Below are positions 16,367 to 24,683 of a DNA stretch of 33,154 bases, piece by piece. The stretch is from an uncultured Bacteroidota bacterium. Its GTDB lineage: Bacteria > Bacteroidota > Bacteroidia > Chitinophagales > Chitinophagaceae. The notes under the pieces are model-generated. The model made no database searches, had not been told where the DNA came from, and worked only from the letters and a program-made list of their open reading frames with translations. The position numbers and the translations under genes were made by a program. Position 1 is the stretch's first letter, and each line of letters opens with the position of its first letter. Where the stretch lies: assembly GCA_902826165.1 (NCBI GenBank), contig CADEDV010000007.1, positions 1-33,154 on the forward strand, read 5' to 3'.

Positions 16367-17473
16367 ATGTTATTCATCAATAACCATAACGACCGGGAAA
16401 GTAAGGAAGGCGATAAACCTTCCCGGAAAAAACCGATGTACCCGGTAAGTGAAGGGTTGCGCAATTACCTGAAACTACATGGTCGTGAAGTAAAACTGCC
16501 GGTTACTTATAACAACCTGCTCAATTATACCTGGTCGGTTCCCATCCAGGATAAATATGGGAAGGATACGTTATGGGAAAAATTGTCCTACGACAGCCGC
16601 GACTGGAATTATATCCGGGAAGGGCTCGTAAAAATTTATGCGATCCTGAAAACAGAAGGCGATTTCAGTTTTGTCAGTCACCTGGATGTGGCAAGAATTG
16701 ATTATTGCACTTTTGGTAATTCACATCCCTTTCGTATCCGCATCGTTAATAAGTTCAATGATAACTACGATCACTACTATATCAAGATCGCTGATGCTTC
16801 CCGTATCTATGGTTTGGAATTAGAGCATATCCTCTCCCCCAACCGGATAACTTTCTTTACGGATGAGAATACACTGGTGGAAGAACATATACCCGGCATA
16901 CCCGGTGATATCTTCATGCAGCAGATGATGAACAACCCGGAAACGAATAAGATCCGTTTTGCCAAGGAATTTGTGAAGTTCAATGAACGTTGTTTTGTCC
17001 GTTTGCTCGGTGATATGCGCAGTTATAATTTCGTGGTAGGCATCACCCCGGATATTGAAGACTATCAATACCGGCTCCGCAGTATTGATTTTGACCAGCA
17101 ATCCTATGAAGGAAGAAGGAATCTTTACCTGCCGCAGTTCTTCAAAGAAAATTTTCCCTTCGTGGAGGTAGCTCTCTCCCACCTGAACCGGGAATCCATT
17201 GAACAATACCAGGCAGAAGAAAGAACCATGATCACTTTCCGGCTGGCCACCGCCCGGTACCGGATCAAAGACCTGCTGGATAATATGACGGTAGATGTTA
17301 TTTCCACCCCGGACAAGATCAACCAGTTAAAAAAAGAGCTGGGTGAATACCTGAAAACAAATGCTTATGAGAAATGCCATTCCATGGGCGAGATCGTGAA
17401 GACACACCTGAAACAAACCCTGCGCAAAAACATGCTGTTGGTGCAGAAAAACCTGGGCAAGGCCAAGCGATAG
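16367..17473 (+). CDS. Protein of unknown function with protein-kinase-like residue pattern
   Basis: 368 residues, soluble, no signal peptide. I know no name for the family. The order of motifs resembles a diverged protein-kinase fold: K140 in DHYYIKIAD (possible beta-3 lysine), EEHIPGIPG (172-180, hinge-like), LLGDMRSYNFVV (213-224) with D216 and N221 spaced as in the HRDxxxxN catalytic loop, and SIDFDQQ (239-245) with D241 where the DFG Asp would be. The C-terminus (about 280-368) is helical and basic. TATCTTAG at 16353-16360 is a one-mismatch -7 box only six bases before the ATG, so the message would be almost leaderless. It stands alone between the BtuF-like gene and the aldolase. The kinase idea is inference. 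Confidence 0.82.
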   Translation: MLFINNHNDRESKEGDKPSRKKPMYPVSEGLRNYLKLHGREVKLPVTYNNLLNYTWSVPIQDKYGKDTLWEKLSYDSRDWNYIREGLVKIYAILKTEGDFSFVSHLDVARIDYCTFGNSHPFRIRIVNKFNDNYDHYYIKIADASRIYGLELEHILSPNRITFFTDENTLVEEHIPGIPGDIFMQQMMNNPETNKIRFAKEFVKFNERCFVRLLGDMRSYNFVVGITPDIEDYQYRLRSIDFDQQSYEGRRNLYLPQFFKENFPFVEVALSHLNRESIEQYQAEERTMITFRLATARYRIKDLLDNMTVDVISTPDKINQLKKELGEYLKTNAYEKCHSMGEIVKTHLKQTLRKNMLLVQKNLGKAKR

Positions 17474-17589
17474 CCGCTCGAACGCATGTTAGCTGCCTGA
17501 TTAAATAAAACCTTTATATTCGCTGCCTGTTAACGGTTGCCCGCCAGCTTATCCATATTAATAATCCAAACTAAAACGATTTTTTGATC

Positions 17590-18657
17590 ATGAAAAAGTA
17601 CAGAGCCGGTGTGCTGTTCGGTGAAGAACTGGAAGCACTTTACAAAGACGCTAAAGAAAACCAGTTTGCCCTTCCAGCCGTTAACACTATTGGTACCAAT
17701 ACCATCAACGCTACCCTGGAAACGGCTGCCAAAGTCAACTCTCCTGTTATCATTCAATTCTCCAATGGTGGTGCACAATTCATCGCCGGTAAAGGAATGC
17801 CGAATGATAAACTGCAGGGAAATATTTCCGGTGGTATCTCCGGTGCCCTCCATATTCATAATGTAGCTAAATATTACGGTGTGCCTGTTGTTTTACATAC
17901 AGACCATGCTGCAAAAAAATGGTTGCCCTGGATCAGCGGACTGATCGATGCCGGTGAACAATATTTCAAAGAAAAAGGTCAACCCCTGTTCAGCTCACAT
18001 ATGCTTGACCTGAGCGAAGAGCCCATCGAAGAAAATATTCATACCTCTGTTGAGTTCTTCAAAAGAATGCAACCGCTGGGTATGGGTATCGAAATTGAAC
18101 TGGGTGTAACCGGTGGTGAAGAAGACGGTGTTGACAACAGTGATGTAGAAAATTCAAAACTTTATACACAACCCGAAGATGTGGCTTTTGCTTATAAAGA
18201 ATTAGGTAAAGTTGGTAAACTGTTTACTATTGCTGCTGCTTTTGGTAATGTGCATGGTGTATACAAACCCGGTAATGTGGAATTGCGTCCCGTGATCCTG
18301 CATAACAGCCAGGTGCATATCGAAAAAGAATTCGGTACCGGTCCTAAACCGGTTTACTTTGTATTCCATGGTGGCAGTGGCTCACCGCAGCACCAGATCC
18401 GTGAAGCCATTGGTTATGGTGCTATCAAAATGAATATTGATACCGACCTGCAATGGGCTTTCTGGGAAGGCATCTTAGATAATTACAAAAAATACGAAGC
18501 TTACCTGCAGGGACAATTGGGTAATCCGGAAGGAGAAGACAAGCCGAACAAGAAACATTACGATCCCCGTATTTGGCTCCGCAAAGGCGAAGAAAGTTTC
18601 AGCAAACGCCTGGAAGTGGCTTTTGAAGACCTGAATTGCCTGAACCGTAACGCATAA
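17590..18657 (+). CDS. fbaA: Class II fructose-bisphosphate aldolase
   Basis: A zinc-dependent glycolytic aldolase, which splits fructose-1,6-bisphosphate to dihydroxyacetone phosphate and glyceraldehyde-3-phosphate. It has 355 residues, the length of class IIA enzymes such as E. coli FbaA. D105-H106 in LHTDHAAKKWLPW match the catalytic Asp and a zinc His; FHGGSGSPQHQIREAI holds the glycine-rich phosphate site, and MNIDTDLQWAFWEGI also fits. The ATG at 17590 was chosen over a TTG two codons before. TATATTCG at 17515-17522 is a one-mismatch -7 box. A strong terminator follows (18683-18722), so it is a single-gene unit. A class I aldolase gene lies 2.1 kb downstream. Confidence 0.96.
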   Translation: MKKYRAGVLFGEELEALYKDAKENQFALPAVNTIGTNTINATLETAAKVNSPVIIQFSNGGAQFIAGKGMPNDKLQGNISGGISGALHIHNVAKYYGVPVVLHTDHAAKKWLPWISGLIDAGEQYFKEKGQPLFSSHMLDLSEEPIEENIHTSVEFFKRMQPLGMGIEIELGVTGGEEDGVDNSDVENSKLYTQPEDVAFAYKELGKVGKLFTIAAAFGNVHGVYKPGNVELRPVILHNSQVHIEKEFGTGPKPVYFVFHGGSGSPQHQIREAIGYGAIKMNIDTDLQWAFWEGILDNYKKYEAYLQGQLGNPEGEDKPNKKHYDPRIWLRKGEESFSKRLEVAFEDLNCLNRNA

Positions 18658-18682
18658 GAAAAGTTACTGTCCGTTATACGAC

Positions 18683-18722
18683 AACCCTGTATCAGCCTTC
18701 GGCGATACAGGGTTTATTTTTT
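18683..18722 (+). terminator. Intrinsic terminator of the class II aldolase gene
   Basis: AACCCTGTATC (18683-18693) pairs perfectly with GATACAGGGTT (18704-18714). Inside, GCC/GGC pairs around a TTC loop with one bulged A. A T-rich tract, TATTTTTT, follows. It lies 25 bases after the aldolase stop. Confidence 0.92.
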
Positions 18723-18770
18723 ACCAGACTATTAGCAACTAAGCCGTCAATGCCCTGTTATAAAAAGGGG

Positions 18771-18778
18771 TAGTTTTG
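18771..18778 (+). promoter_or_regulatory. Bacteroidota-type -7 box for cysE
   Basis: TAGTTTTG, an exact TAnnTTTG match, 28 bases before the cysE ATG and after the aldolase terminator. Confidence 0.5.
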
Positions 18779-18806
18779 CATACCCGATTAACCAGGTGGA
18801 CTTTTT

Positions 18807-19616
18807 ATGAAGAAAGAATTTTACCAGCATATATTTCAACAGCAGCAGGCCACGGAAGCCGTACCGGCCAATGAAGAAATTGCGGCCTGGGTATTAAAAC
18901 TCTTCTGCTTGTTATTTCCGGAAAGAGCCGAATGCCAGTTAAGCAGTACAGAAGCAGTGGAAGCAGAATTCAGCAAACTGCAAATACAACTCAACCGCAT
19001 ACTCAATGCCACGAAAGCCTGCGACAATTGCAATAATGCAGAAAAAGCAAAACAATTTTTCGATGCAGTGCCGGAACTGTATGAAGTACTGAATACAGAT
19101 ATCACTGCGTTACTCGAAGGTGATCCGGCTGCAAGAACAAGATTCGAGATCATCCGGGCTTATCCCGGTTTCTATGCTATCTTTTTTTACCGGGTGGCAC
19201 ATGAATTATTGCTCCTGGATATTCCACTGCTGCCCCGCATCATGACCGAATGGGCCCATTCCAAAACAGGTATTGATATACATCCCGGTGCTGAAATTGG
19301 TCATTACTTTTTTATTGATCACGGAACCGGGACAGTAATTGGCGAAACCTGCCATATCGGTGATCATGTAAAATTATACCAGGGTGTTACACTCGGCGCA
19401 TTAAGTGTAGATAAAGACATGGCGAATACCAAGCGGCATCCAACGGTGGAAGATCATGCGATCATTTATTCAGGTGCCACTATCCTCGGCGGTGATACAG
19501 TGATCGGTCATCACAGTATCGTGGGAGGTAATGTATGGCTCACGAAGAGTATTGCTCCTTACTCCACGGTCTATCACCGGCCGGATATTGAAGTGGTGGA
19601 GCAAACAAAAATATAA
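18807..19616 (+). CDS. cysE: Serine O-acetyltransferase
   Basis: Makes O-acetyl-L-serine from serine and acetyl-CoA, the carbon skeleton for cysteine. It has 269 residues. A helical N-terminal domain (about 1-145) is followed by a left-handed beta-helix of hexapeptide repeats: IDIHPGAEIGHYFFIDHGTG (156-175), VIGETCHIGDHVKLYQGVTL (177-196), and further rungs to AIIYSGATILGGDTVIGH. H151/H172 and D171 lie in the conserved regions that carry the active site. The cysM gene follows 107 bases downstream on the same strand, separated by a CTATGTG-rich palindrome that could act as an mRNA structure between the two. Confidence 0.93.
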   Translation: MKKEFYQHIFQQQQATEAVPANEEIAAWVLKLFCLLFPERAECQLSSTEAVEAEFSKLQIQLNRILNATKACDNCNNAEKAKQFFDAVPELYEVLNTDITALLEGDPAARTRFEIIRAYPGFYAIFFYRVAHELLLLDIPLLPRIMTEWAHSKTGIDIHPGAEIGHYFFIDHGTGTVIGETCHIGDHVKLYQGVTLGALSVDKDMANTKRHPTVEDHAIIYSGATILGGDTVIGHHSIVGGNVWLTKSIAPYSTVYHRPDIEVVEQTKI

Positions 19617-19619
19617 ACA

Positions 19620-19705
19620 CAACTATGTGCGCCTATGTATCTATTGTGTCTATGTGGTAAATATCCTCACCACATAGGTCATAGGCACATAGAGACACAT
19701 AGACC
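19620..19705. repeat. CTATGTG-rich inverted repeat between cysE and cysM
   Basis: CTATGTGGT (19650-19658) and ACCACATAG (19669-19677) are perfect complements around a 10-base loop. The flanks repeat the word CTATGTG or near variants on the left and CACATAG on the right, so a longer imperfect hairpin of about 85 bases can form. There is no T-run. It looks like a copy of a dispersed palindromic repeat rather than a terminator. Confidence 0.6.
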
Positions 19706-19723
19706 GTAAATAAATTAATCAGC

Positions 19724-20596
19724 ATGGCAAGCATCACAGACTTAGTAGGTAATACTCCTTTAGTAGAATTAAAAAAACTGAATCCTAATCCCAACGTAAC
19801 TATATATGCCAAGCTCGAAGGCAATAATCCCGGCGGCAGTGTAAAAGACCGCCCGGCACTGAACATGATCCGGTCTGCCATTGAAAGAGGTGAGATCAAA
19901 GCCGGTGACCAGCTAATAGAAGCCACCAGTGGCAATACCGGTATCGCTTTAGCGATGATCGCAAGATTATATGACCTGAACATAGAATTAGTAATGCCTT
20001 CTTCTTCTACCAGGGAAAGAACATTAACGATGGAAGCATTTGGTGCCACTGTTACTTTATTAGAAAATATCGAGACCTGCCGTGACTATGCCGATGCCAA
20101 AGCCGCCCGTGGCGAAGCGTATATCCTCAACCAGTTTGCCAACCCGGATAATTATAAAGCCCATTATAAAACCACCGGCCCTGAAATATGGAGAGATACC
20201 GATCAGTCCATCACTCACTTTGTAAGTTCTATGGGTACCACCGGCACCATCATGGGTTGCTCCCGGTACCTGAAAGAAAAAAATGCGGCTATACAAATTG
20301 TGGGCTGCCAGCCTACAGAAGAATCATCTATTCCCGGCATCCGCCGCTGGCCCAAAGAATATTTACCGAAAATATTTGAACCCGAAAGAGTGGACAGGGT
20401 GATGGATGTATCGCAACAGGAAGCAACGCTGATGGCAAGACAATTGGCGAAAGTGGAAGGCATTTTTGCCGGGATGAGCAGCGGTGGTGCGGCCGCAGCT
20501 GCTATCCGGCTGGCAAAAGAAATTGATAAAGGTGTGATCGTCTTCATCGCCTGCGACAGGGGCGACCGCTACCTGAGCAGTGATCTCTTCGGGTGA
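19724..20596 (+). CDS. cysM: Cysteine synthase B (O-acetylserine sulfhydrylase)
   Basis: A PLP enzyme of fold type II which makes cysteine from O-acetylserine and sulfide (or thiosulfate in CysM types). It has 290 residues. The PLP lysine is K41 in NNPGGSVKDRPALNMI; EATSGNTGIALAM is the substrate loop, and SSMGTTGTIMG is the phosphate loop. The stretch PSSSTRERTLTMEAFGA (about 87-103) resembles CysM more than CysK. It has no CBS domain, unlike the paralogue at 13593. The start MASITDLVGNTPLVEL is standard. It lies downstream of cysE, the enzyme that makes its substrate. Confidence 0.93.
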   Translation: MASITDLVGNTPLVELKKLNPNPNVTIYAKLEGNNPGGSVKDRPALNMIRSAIERGEIKAGDQLIEATSGNTGIALAMIARLYDLNIELVMPSSSTRERTLTMEAFGATVTLLENIETCRDYADAKAARGEAYILNQFANPDNYKAHYKTTGPEIWRDTDQSITHFVSSMGTTGTIMGCSRYLKEKNAAIQIVGCQPTEESSIPGIRRWPKEYLPKIFEPERVDRVMDVSQQEATLMARQLAKVEGIFAGMSSGGAAAAAIRLAKEIDKGVIVFIACDRGDRYLSSDLFG

Positions 20597-20610
20597 TTTT
20601 TTTGAACTCG

Positions 20611-20641
20611 GATGACACAGATCGAACAGATCAGCACGGAT
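20611..20641. repeat. Short tandem of GAT-phased units
   Basis: GAT recurs at 20611, 20620, 20629 and 20639 inside similar units (GATGACACA, GATCGAACA, GATCAGCACG). The tract follows the cysM stop. It looks like a degenerate intergenic repeat; no function is seen. Confidence 0.35.
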
Positions 20642-20719
20642 TTTTGATACTGCTTTCAATGATCCTGTCACTTCCTGCGTCATAACCACACAACCGTTTT
20701 GCCGTTTTCTTCCAAACAT

Positions 20720-20727
20720 TATCTTTG
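20720..20727 (+). promoter_or_regulatory. Bacteroidota-type promoter for the class I aldolase gene
   Basis: TATCTTTG is an exact TAnnTTTG -7 box. TTTTG at 20697-20701 lies 18 bases upstream and fits a -33 element, which makes this the best two-part promoter in the window. The leader to the ATG at 20778 is about 45 bases. Confidence 0.65.
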
Positions 20728-20777
20728 CCTAACAGTCGTTAGCGACCTTTCAACTGATCAACCAATAAACGATTCCC

Positions 20778-21845
20778 ATGCCTTCTATTACCCAATTGCT
20801 CGGCGATAAAGCGGAGTACTTACTCAACCACCAGTCCAAAACCATTGCTAAAGAACAACTGCACCTGCCCGGTCCTGATTTTGTGGATCGTATCTGGATC
20901 AACAGCGACCGCAACCCGCATGTGCTGCGCAACCTGCAGCTGATGTACAATACCGGCCGCCTCGGCAACACTGGTTATTTGTCAATTCTTCCTGTTGACC
21001 AGGGCATTGAACACAGCGGCGGTGCTTCCTTCGCTAAGAACCCAATCTACTTTGACCCGGAAAATATTATCAAACTGGCGATGGAAGGTGGTTGCAATGC
21101 GGTGGCCACCACGTTTGGCGGTTTGGGATTTCTTTCCCGGAAATATGCCCATAAAATTCCGTTCATCGTTAAGATCAACCACAATGAATTTCTCACCTAC
21201 CCTAATAAATTTGACCAGGTGATGTTTGCTTCCATCAAAGCCAGCTGGAACCTCGGTGCTGCTGCCGTTGGGGCCACCATCTATTTCGGCAGTGATGAAT
21301 CTACAAGACAGTTACAGGAAGTAACCAAAGCCTTTGAAATGGCGCATGAACTTGGTATGGCCACCATACTCTGGTGTTACCTGCGTAATCCAGCCTTTAA
21401 ACAATCCGATAAGGATTATCATGTTTCGGCTGACCTGACGGGACAGGCCAATCATCTCGGGGTGACCATTGAAGCAGATATCATCAAACAAAAACTGCCG
21501 GAGAATAATGGCGGTTACTTAGCCCTCAACACCAAAGAATCGGCTTATGGTAAAAATGATAAACGCATTTATACCGAGCTCACTTCCGATCATCCCATTG
21601 ATCTTTGCCGCTACCAGGTGGCCAATTGTTATATGGGCCGTGCCGGTCTCATTAACAGTGGCGGTGCATCTTCCGGTGCCGGTGATATGGCCGAAGCAGT
21701 AACCACCGCCGTTATCAATAAAAGAGCCGGTGGCATGGGACTGATCAGTGGCCGCAAAGCATTTCAGCGGCCGATGAAAGAAGGTGTGGAGATTTTAAAT
21801 GCGATACAGGATGTGTATTTGGATAAAGCAATAACGATAGCCTAA
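20778..21845 (+). CDS. fbaB: Class I fructose-bisphosphate aldolase (FbaB/DhnA type)
   Basis: A Schiff-base aldolase of 355 residues, unrelated in mechanism to the zinc enzyme at 17590. The Schiff-base lysine is K237 in [16 protein letters not shown], in the position expected for E. coli FbaB-like proteins. [15 protein letters not shown] (71-85), [10 protein letters not shown] (129-138) and the C-terminal phosphate motif [19 protein letters not shown] are also present. The start [16 protein letters not shown] is preceded by a two-part Bacteroidota promoter. In other bacteria such enzymes serve gluconeogenesis, but the direction used here cannot be read from sequence. Confidence 0.94.
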   Translation: MPSITQLLGDKAEYLLNHQSKTIAKEQLHLPGPDFVDRIWINSDRNPHVLRNLQLMYNTGRLGNTGYLSILPVDQGIEHSGGASFAKNPIYFDPENIIKLAMEGGCNAVATTFGGLGFLSRKYAHKIPFIVKINHNEFLTYPNKFDQVMFASIKASWNLGAAAVGATIYFGSDESTRQLQEVTKAFEMAHELGMATILWCYLRNPAFKQSDKDYHVSADLTGQANHLGVTIEADIIKQKLPENNGGYLALNTKESAYGKNDKRIYTELTSDHPIDLCRYQVANCYMGRAGLINSGGASSGAGDMAEAVTTAVINKRAGGMGLISGRKAFQRPMKEGVEILNAIQDVYLDKAITIA

Positions 21846-21956
21846 CCGGACAGACAGGCCGTAAGCTGGTGCAGATTTGCGCTGATTTCCAACCCGAAAC
21901 TGTACCAGCTATTGCGTATATTTATGAGTTGGTGGCAATTATAAAGCGACACCCTA

Positions 21957-22667
21957 ATGACATTGAGACTTTTCATTTTTATAATTGTAGTAACTAGTTT
22001 TTCAAGCTGCTTAGTTGGTGACACAAAATGTTGCGAAAAACTTGGAACAACAGAAATCTCAAAAGGGATTTATTTAGAACGATACCAAACATTTTGTGCA
22101 GGTGTTTTTGGTGAGTTGACAGAGTGTTATTTGACAGACACTTTGACTTTTAGAACTAAAGTTGGCTCTTATGATGAACATGAAAGTTTCAGAGCTATTC
22201 AGAATGGTGAGACAATTGAAGTTTTTAATTTTCAAAACAATCTTTTAAACGATACGATTGAACGAAAAACGATTTCTCAAAAAGAACTATTTCAAATACA
22301 TCACAGCGACAAGAATTGTCTTGTGACAAAACCACTATTTGGAATTAATTCGCTAAAGTGTGACACAGACTTTTATCCTGCAAGTTCCTACAAGACAGAA
22401 CAGGGAATTTATCACACAGAAATTCAATTCAAATGTGGAAACGATTATAAAAACGCAATCTTTTACACAGACAGTTCAAAGTTTTGCATTTTTATTGGAC
22501 TGTATGAGCCAGGAAGTTTTGAAAACAATTATAGTTGTAATAAAATTAGTTCCGACACTTTTGAATTTTACAGAATTAACAATATCAATACGGTTGACAC
22601 AGTAAAGCGACAAACATTTGCTCTAAGAGACTTGAAGAAAAGTAAGTTATTCAAAGTATGCAAGTAG
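21957..22667 (+). CDS. Cys-rich lipoprotein of unknown function
   Basis: 236 residues starting MTLRLFIFIIVVTSFSSC with a lipobox FSSC at Cys18. Ten further cysteines (for example DTKCCEK, QTFCAG, TECYLTD, DKNCLV) suggest disulfides in an exported protein. I recognise no domain. The gene is visibly AT-richer than the genes up to 21845, with many TTT, AAA and GAC-ACA words, a sign of transfer. It is the first of three such genes, each preceded by a short similar motif (here GTTGGTGGCAATTATAAA, 21928-21945). Confidence 0.78.
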   Translation: MTLRLFIFIIVVTSFSSCLVGDTKCCEKLGTTEISKGIYLERYQTFCAGVFGELTECYLTDTLTFRTKVGSYDEHESFRAIQNGETIEVFNFQNNLLNDTIERKTISQKELFQIHHSDKNCLVTKPLFGINSLKCDTDFYPASSYKTEQGIYHTEIQFKCGNDYKNAIFYTDSSKFCIFIGLYEPGSFENNYSCNKISSDTFEFYRINNINTVDTVKRQTFALRDLKKSKLFKVCK

Positions 22668-22908
22668 TAGGACAAAAAATAACTGCCACAAACAATCGGT
22701 TTGCTGCCATGCTGGCGGACGTAGTAACAATCGGCTGCAAGTCACTATCAGCTTTGGTTCGGGCTCGACGTTCAATTTTCAGCTTTAGTTCTTAACTTCA
22801 ACAACATATTTTCAAATGGGCATTTGTACCGGCCTGGACGAGCAATGAATTCCCTGCCTTCGCAAATACTCGACGTTATTACCAATTTTAAACGCTATTA
22901 CAATCACA
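22668..22908. other. Structured intergenic module in the accessory stretch
   Basis: 241 bases without a gene. CTCGACGTT occurs twice, at 22764-22772 and 22869-22877. TCAGCTTTGGTTC and TCAGCTTTAGTTC occur 31 bases apart, at 22748 and 22779. A small hairpin, GCCA-TGC-TGGC, lies near 22707. Unlike the AT-rich genes around it, parts are GC-rich. The layout resembles intergenic blocks that I recall between orphan genes in other Bacteroidota; this is memory and not a search. Confidence 0.4.
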
Positions 22909-24018
22909 ATGAAAAATATTCTATCAACACTCATTTTGACAATTTGCGGCTTGACAATTTTCGCTCAAGACAACACAACAATAGAACTAAAAGCATTGTC
23001 GGACAAAAAACAGTATGATAAAATAATTGAACAATATGCTTCAAAGACCAAAGACCTTTCTGCAAAGTCGTTGTATTATGTCGGGCTTGCTTACTACATG
23101 AAAGAAGACGATAATAACTGTATTAAGTTTATGAATCTCTCTATTGAGAAGGATGCAAAAGACCCAGCTCCATTTTTTATTAGAGCGTCAACTTTTAACT
23201 ACATGAAAAAGTATGATGAGGCGGTTCAAGATTTTCAATCTGCAATTGCCTTAAAGGCAGACGATGCAGTTTTCTACAGCGGGCTTGGTGACTCTTATTA
23301 TAATGTCGGAAAACTAGATTTGGCACTTGACGCTTATAAAAAAGCAACGGAACAAAAAGACTGCCCTGACAGACCATATTCACTTATTGCTCAAATCCAT
23401 TCAGACCAAAAAAATAATACCAAAGCACTTGAAGCATTTTATGTTGCAAAGTCAAAAATCTCAAAGGAATCCGATTCATACGTTAACGCTTTGTTCAATA
23501 TTGGATTGCTTGAATCCTTGAAAGGCGATTACAACAAAGCCGAGTCAGCATTTGTCGAACTTTTACAGTTAGATCCAAACGATTATCATTCTAATGCGAA
23601 ACTTATTCAAATCTATTATCACAAAAAACAATACGATAAAGTAAAACCCTACAAAGACAAATTATATGAAGCTCACAAAAAGGGATTACTTAAAGAGAAC
23701 ATGAAAGATATGTTTTGCTTTGACCAATTCAAATGGAACGATTATTTAATTCAAGTTTTTGAACGTTATGAAAATGAAAACAAAGGCAATATTTATAATA
23801 AGCATATCTTCTATGTTGTCGACAATGCTGGAAAAATTTTATTACGAGTTCAAACAGAATTCTCTCCTATTTCTATTGAGTTAGGTGGACCTAAGTATTT
23901 ATTATGTGCCAATAAAGGCTCGACACATTATAACCCTGGTATTGGATTCAATGATGACTTTAAATATGATAATTTGAAAGCGGAAGCAATTAAACTATTT
24001 GAAAAATATATGAAATAA
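22909..24018 (+). CDS. Exported tetratricopeptide repeat protein
   Basis: 369 residues with a signal peptide (MKNILSTLILTICGLTIFAQ) and no lipobox, so probably periplasmic or secreted. At least five TPR units span about residues 30-240: AKSLYYVGLAYYMKEDDNNC, PAPFFIRASTFNYMKKYDEA, DAVFYSGLGDSYYNVGKLD and ALFNIGLLESLKGDYNKAES are typical A-helix and B-helix halves. The C-terminal part (about 265-369) has no repeat and no recognised fold. TPRs bind partner proteins; the partner is unknown. AT-rich composition and flanking modules mark it as accessory. Confidence 0.85.
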   Translation: MKNILSTLILTICGLTIFAQDNTTIELKALSDKKQYDKIIEQYASKTKDLSAKSLYYVGLAYYMKEDDNNCIKFMNLSIEKDAKDPAPFFIRASTFNYMKKYDEAVQDFQSAIALKADDAVFYSGLGDSYYNVGKLDLALDAYKKATEQKDCPDRPYSLIAQIHSDQKNNTKALEAFYVAKSKISKESDSYVNALFNIGLLESLKGDYNKAESAFVELLQLDPNDYHSNAKLIQIYYHKKQYDKVKPYKDKLYEAHKKGLLKENMKDMFCFDQFKWNDYLIQVFERYENENKGNIYNKHIFYVVDNAGKILLRVQTEFSPISIELGGPKYLLCANKGSTHYNPGIGFNDDFKYDNLKAEAIKLFEKYMK

Positions 24019-24073
24019 ACTGGCGCTAACATTGCATTGGCAATATTAAAATCCACAAATTAAAAGATTGACA

Positions 24074-24535
24074 ATGGGACTTTTTGGCTCAATATTTGGC
24101 AAGAAACAAAAAATTGATCATGATTTTTTTGGGCAAATGATATTCACCGGTGGTAAAGTGCCGAAACCTTCTGACTATTTTGAGTGCCGACGGCACTTCA
24201 AACCTTCAAACAATATTATTGAAATAGGTATTGACGGAGATATCGCTGGCCCGACTGAAACACAAATTAATTTCTTTAAAAGTATTGAAAACAATTATTC
24301 AAGCATTACAAAAGCAATCACACCACTAATTGAAGACGAGTTTAGAAATTGGAGAGAGGATTTCAAAATTTCAGATTTTAATAAAGAATTTGAACCCGTT
24401 TATTTAAGGCTCCCACGATGCGATTCGAAACCAATTATTTGGGAAATTGCTTTCGAATCAGAACATGACAGAAATCACACCTTCACTTTAACAATGAACG
24501 ACTATGAGGCAAAGGAAATCCTCATTGACGGATAG
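24074..24535 (+). CDS. Small protein of unknown function (DUF2004/DUF6985-like)
   Basis: 153 residues, soluble, starting MGLFGSIFGKKQKIDHDFFG. The middle part (IEIGIDGDIAGPTETQINFFKSI) resembles small domains annotated as DUF2004 or DUF6985, which are common in polymorphic-toxin immunity neighbourhoods; the resemblance is from memory and weak. The ATG at 24074 was chosen over a TTG two codons upstream. The motif GCATTGGCAATATTAAA (24034-24050) precedes it. The composition is AT-rich. No toxin gene is visible next to it, so the role is unknown. Confidence 0.72.
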   Translation: MGLFGSIFGKKQKIDHDFFGQMIFTGGKVPKPSDYFECRRHFKPSNNIIEIGIDGDIAGPTETQINFFKSIENNYSSITKAITPLIEDEFRNWREDFKISDFNKEFEPVYLRLPRCDSKPIIWEIAFESEHDRNHTFTLTMNDYEAKEILIDG

Positions 24536-24683
24536 TAGGCACAAATATGAAACATGACTCTGCCTTGATTCGTACCCGTGAATAAAAAGACCCGGTTTCA
24601 CTCACGAACTGGAACTATCAGTATTTTAAAGGAGCTGGTCCTTGATAGACGAACCACGGCATATTATATTCCTCAATGAATCA

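Noticed and set aside
22668-22908. A classical integron attC site
   Set aside because: The GTTATTA at the end does not fit the GTTRRRY core and no matching RYYYAAC partner with long paired arms was found; only a looser cassette-like idea is retained.
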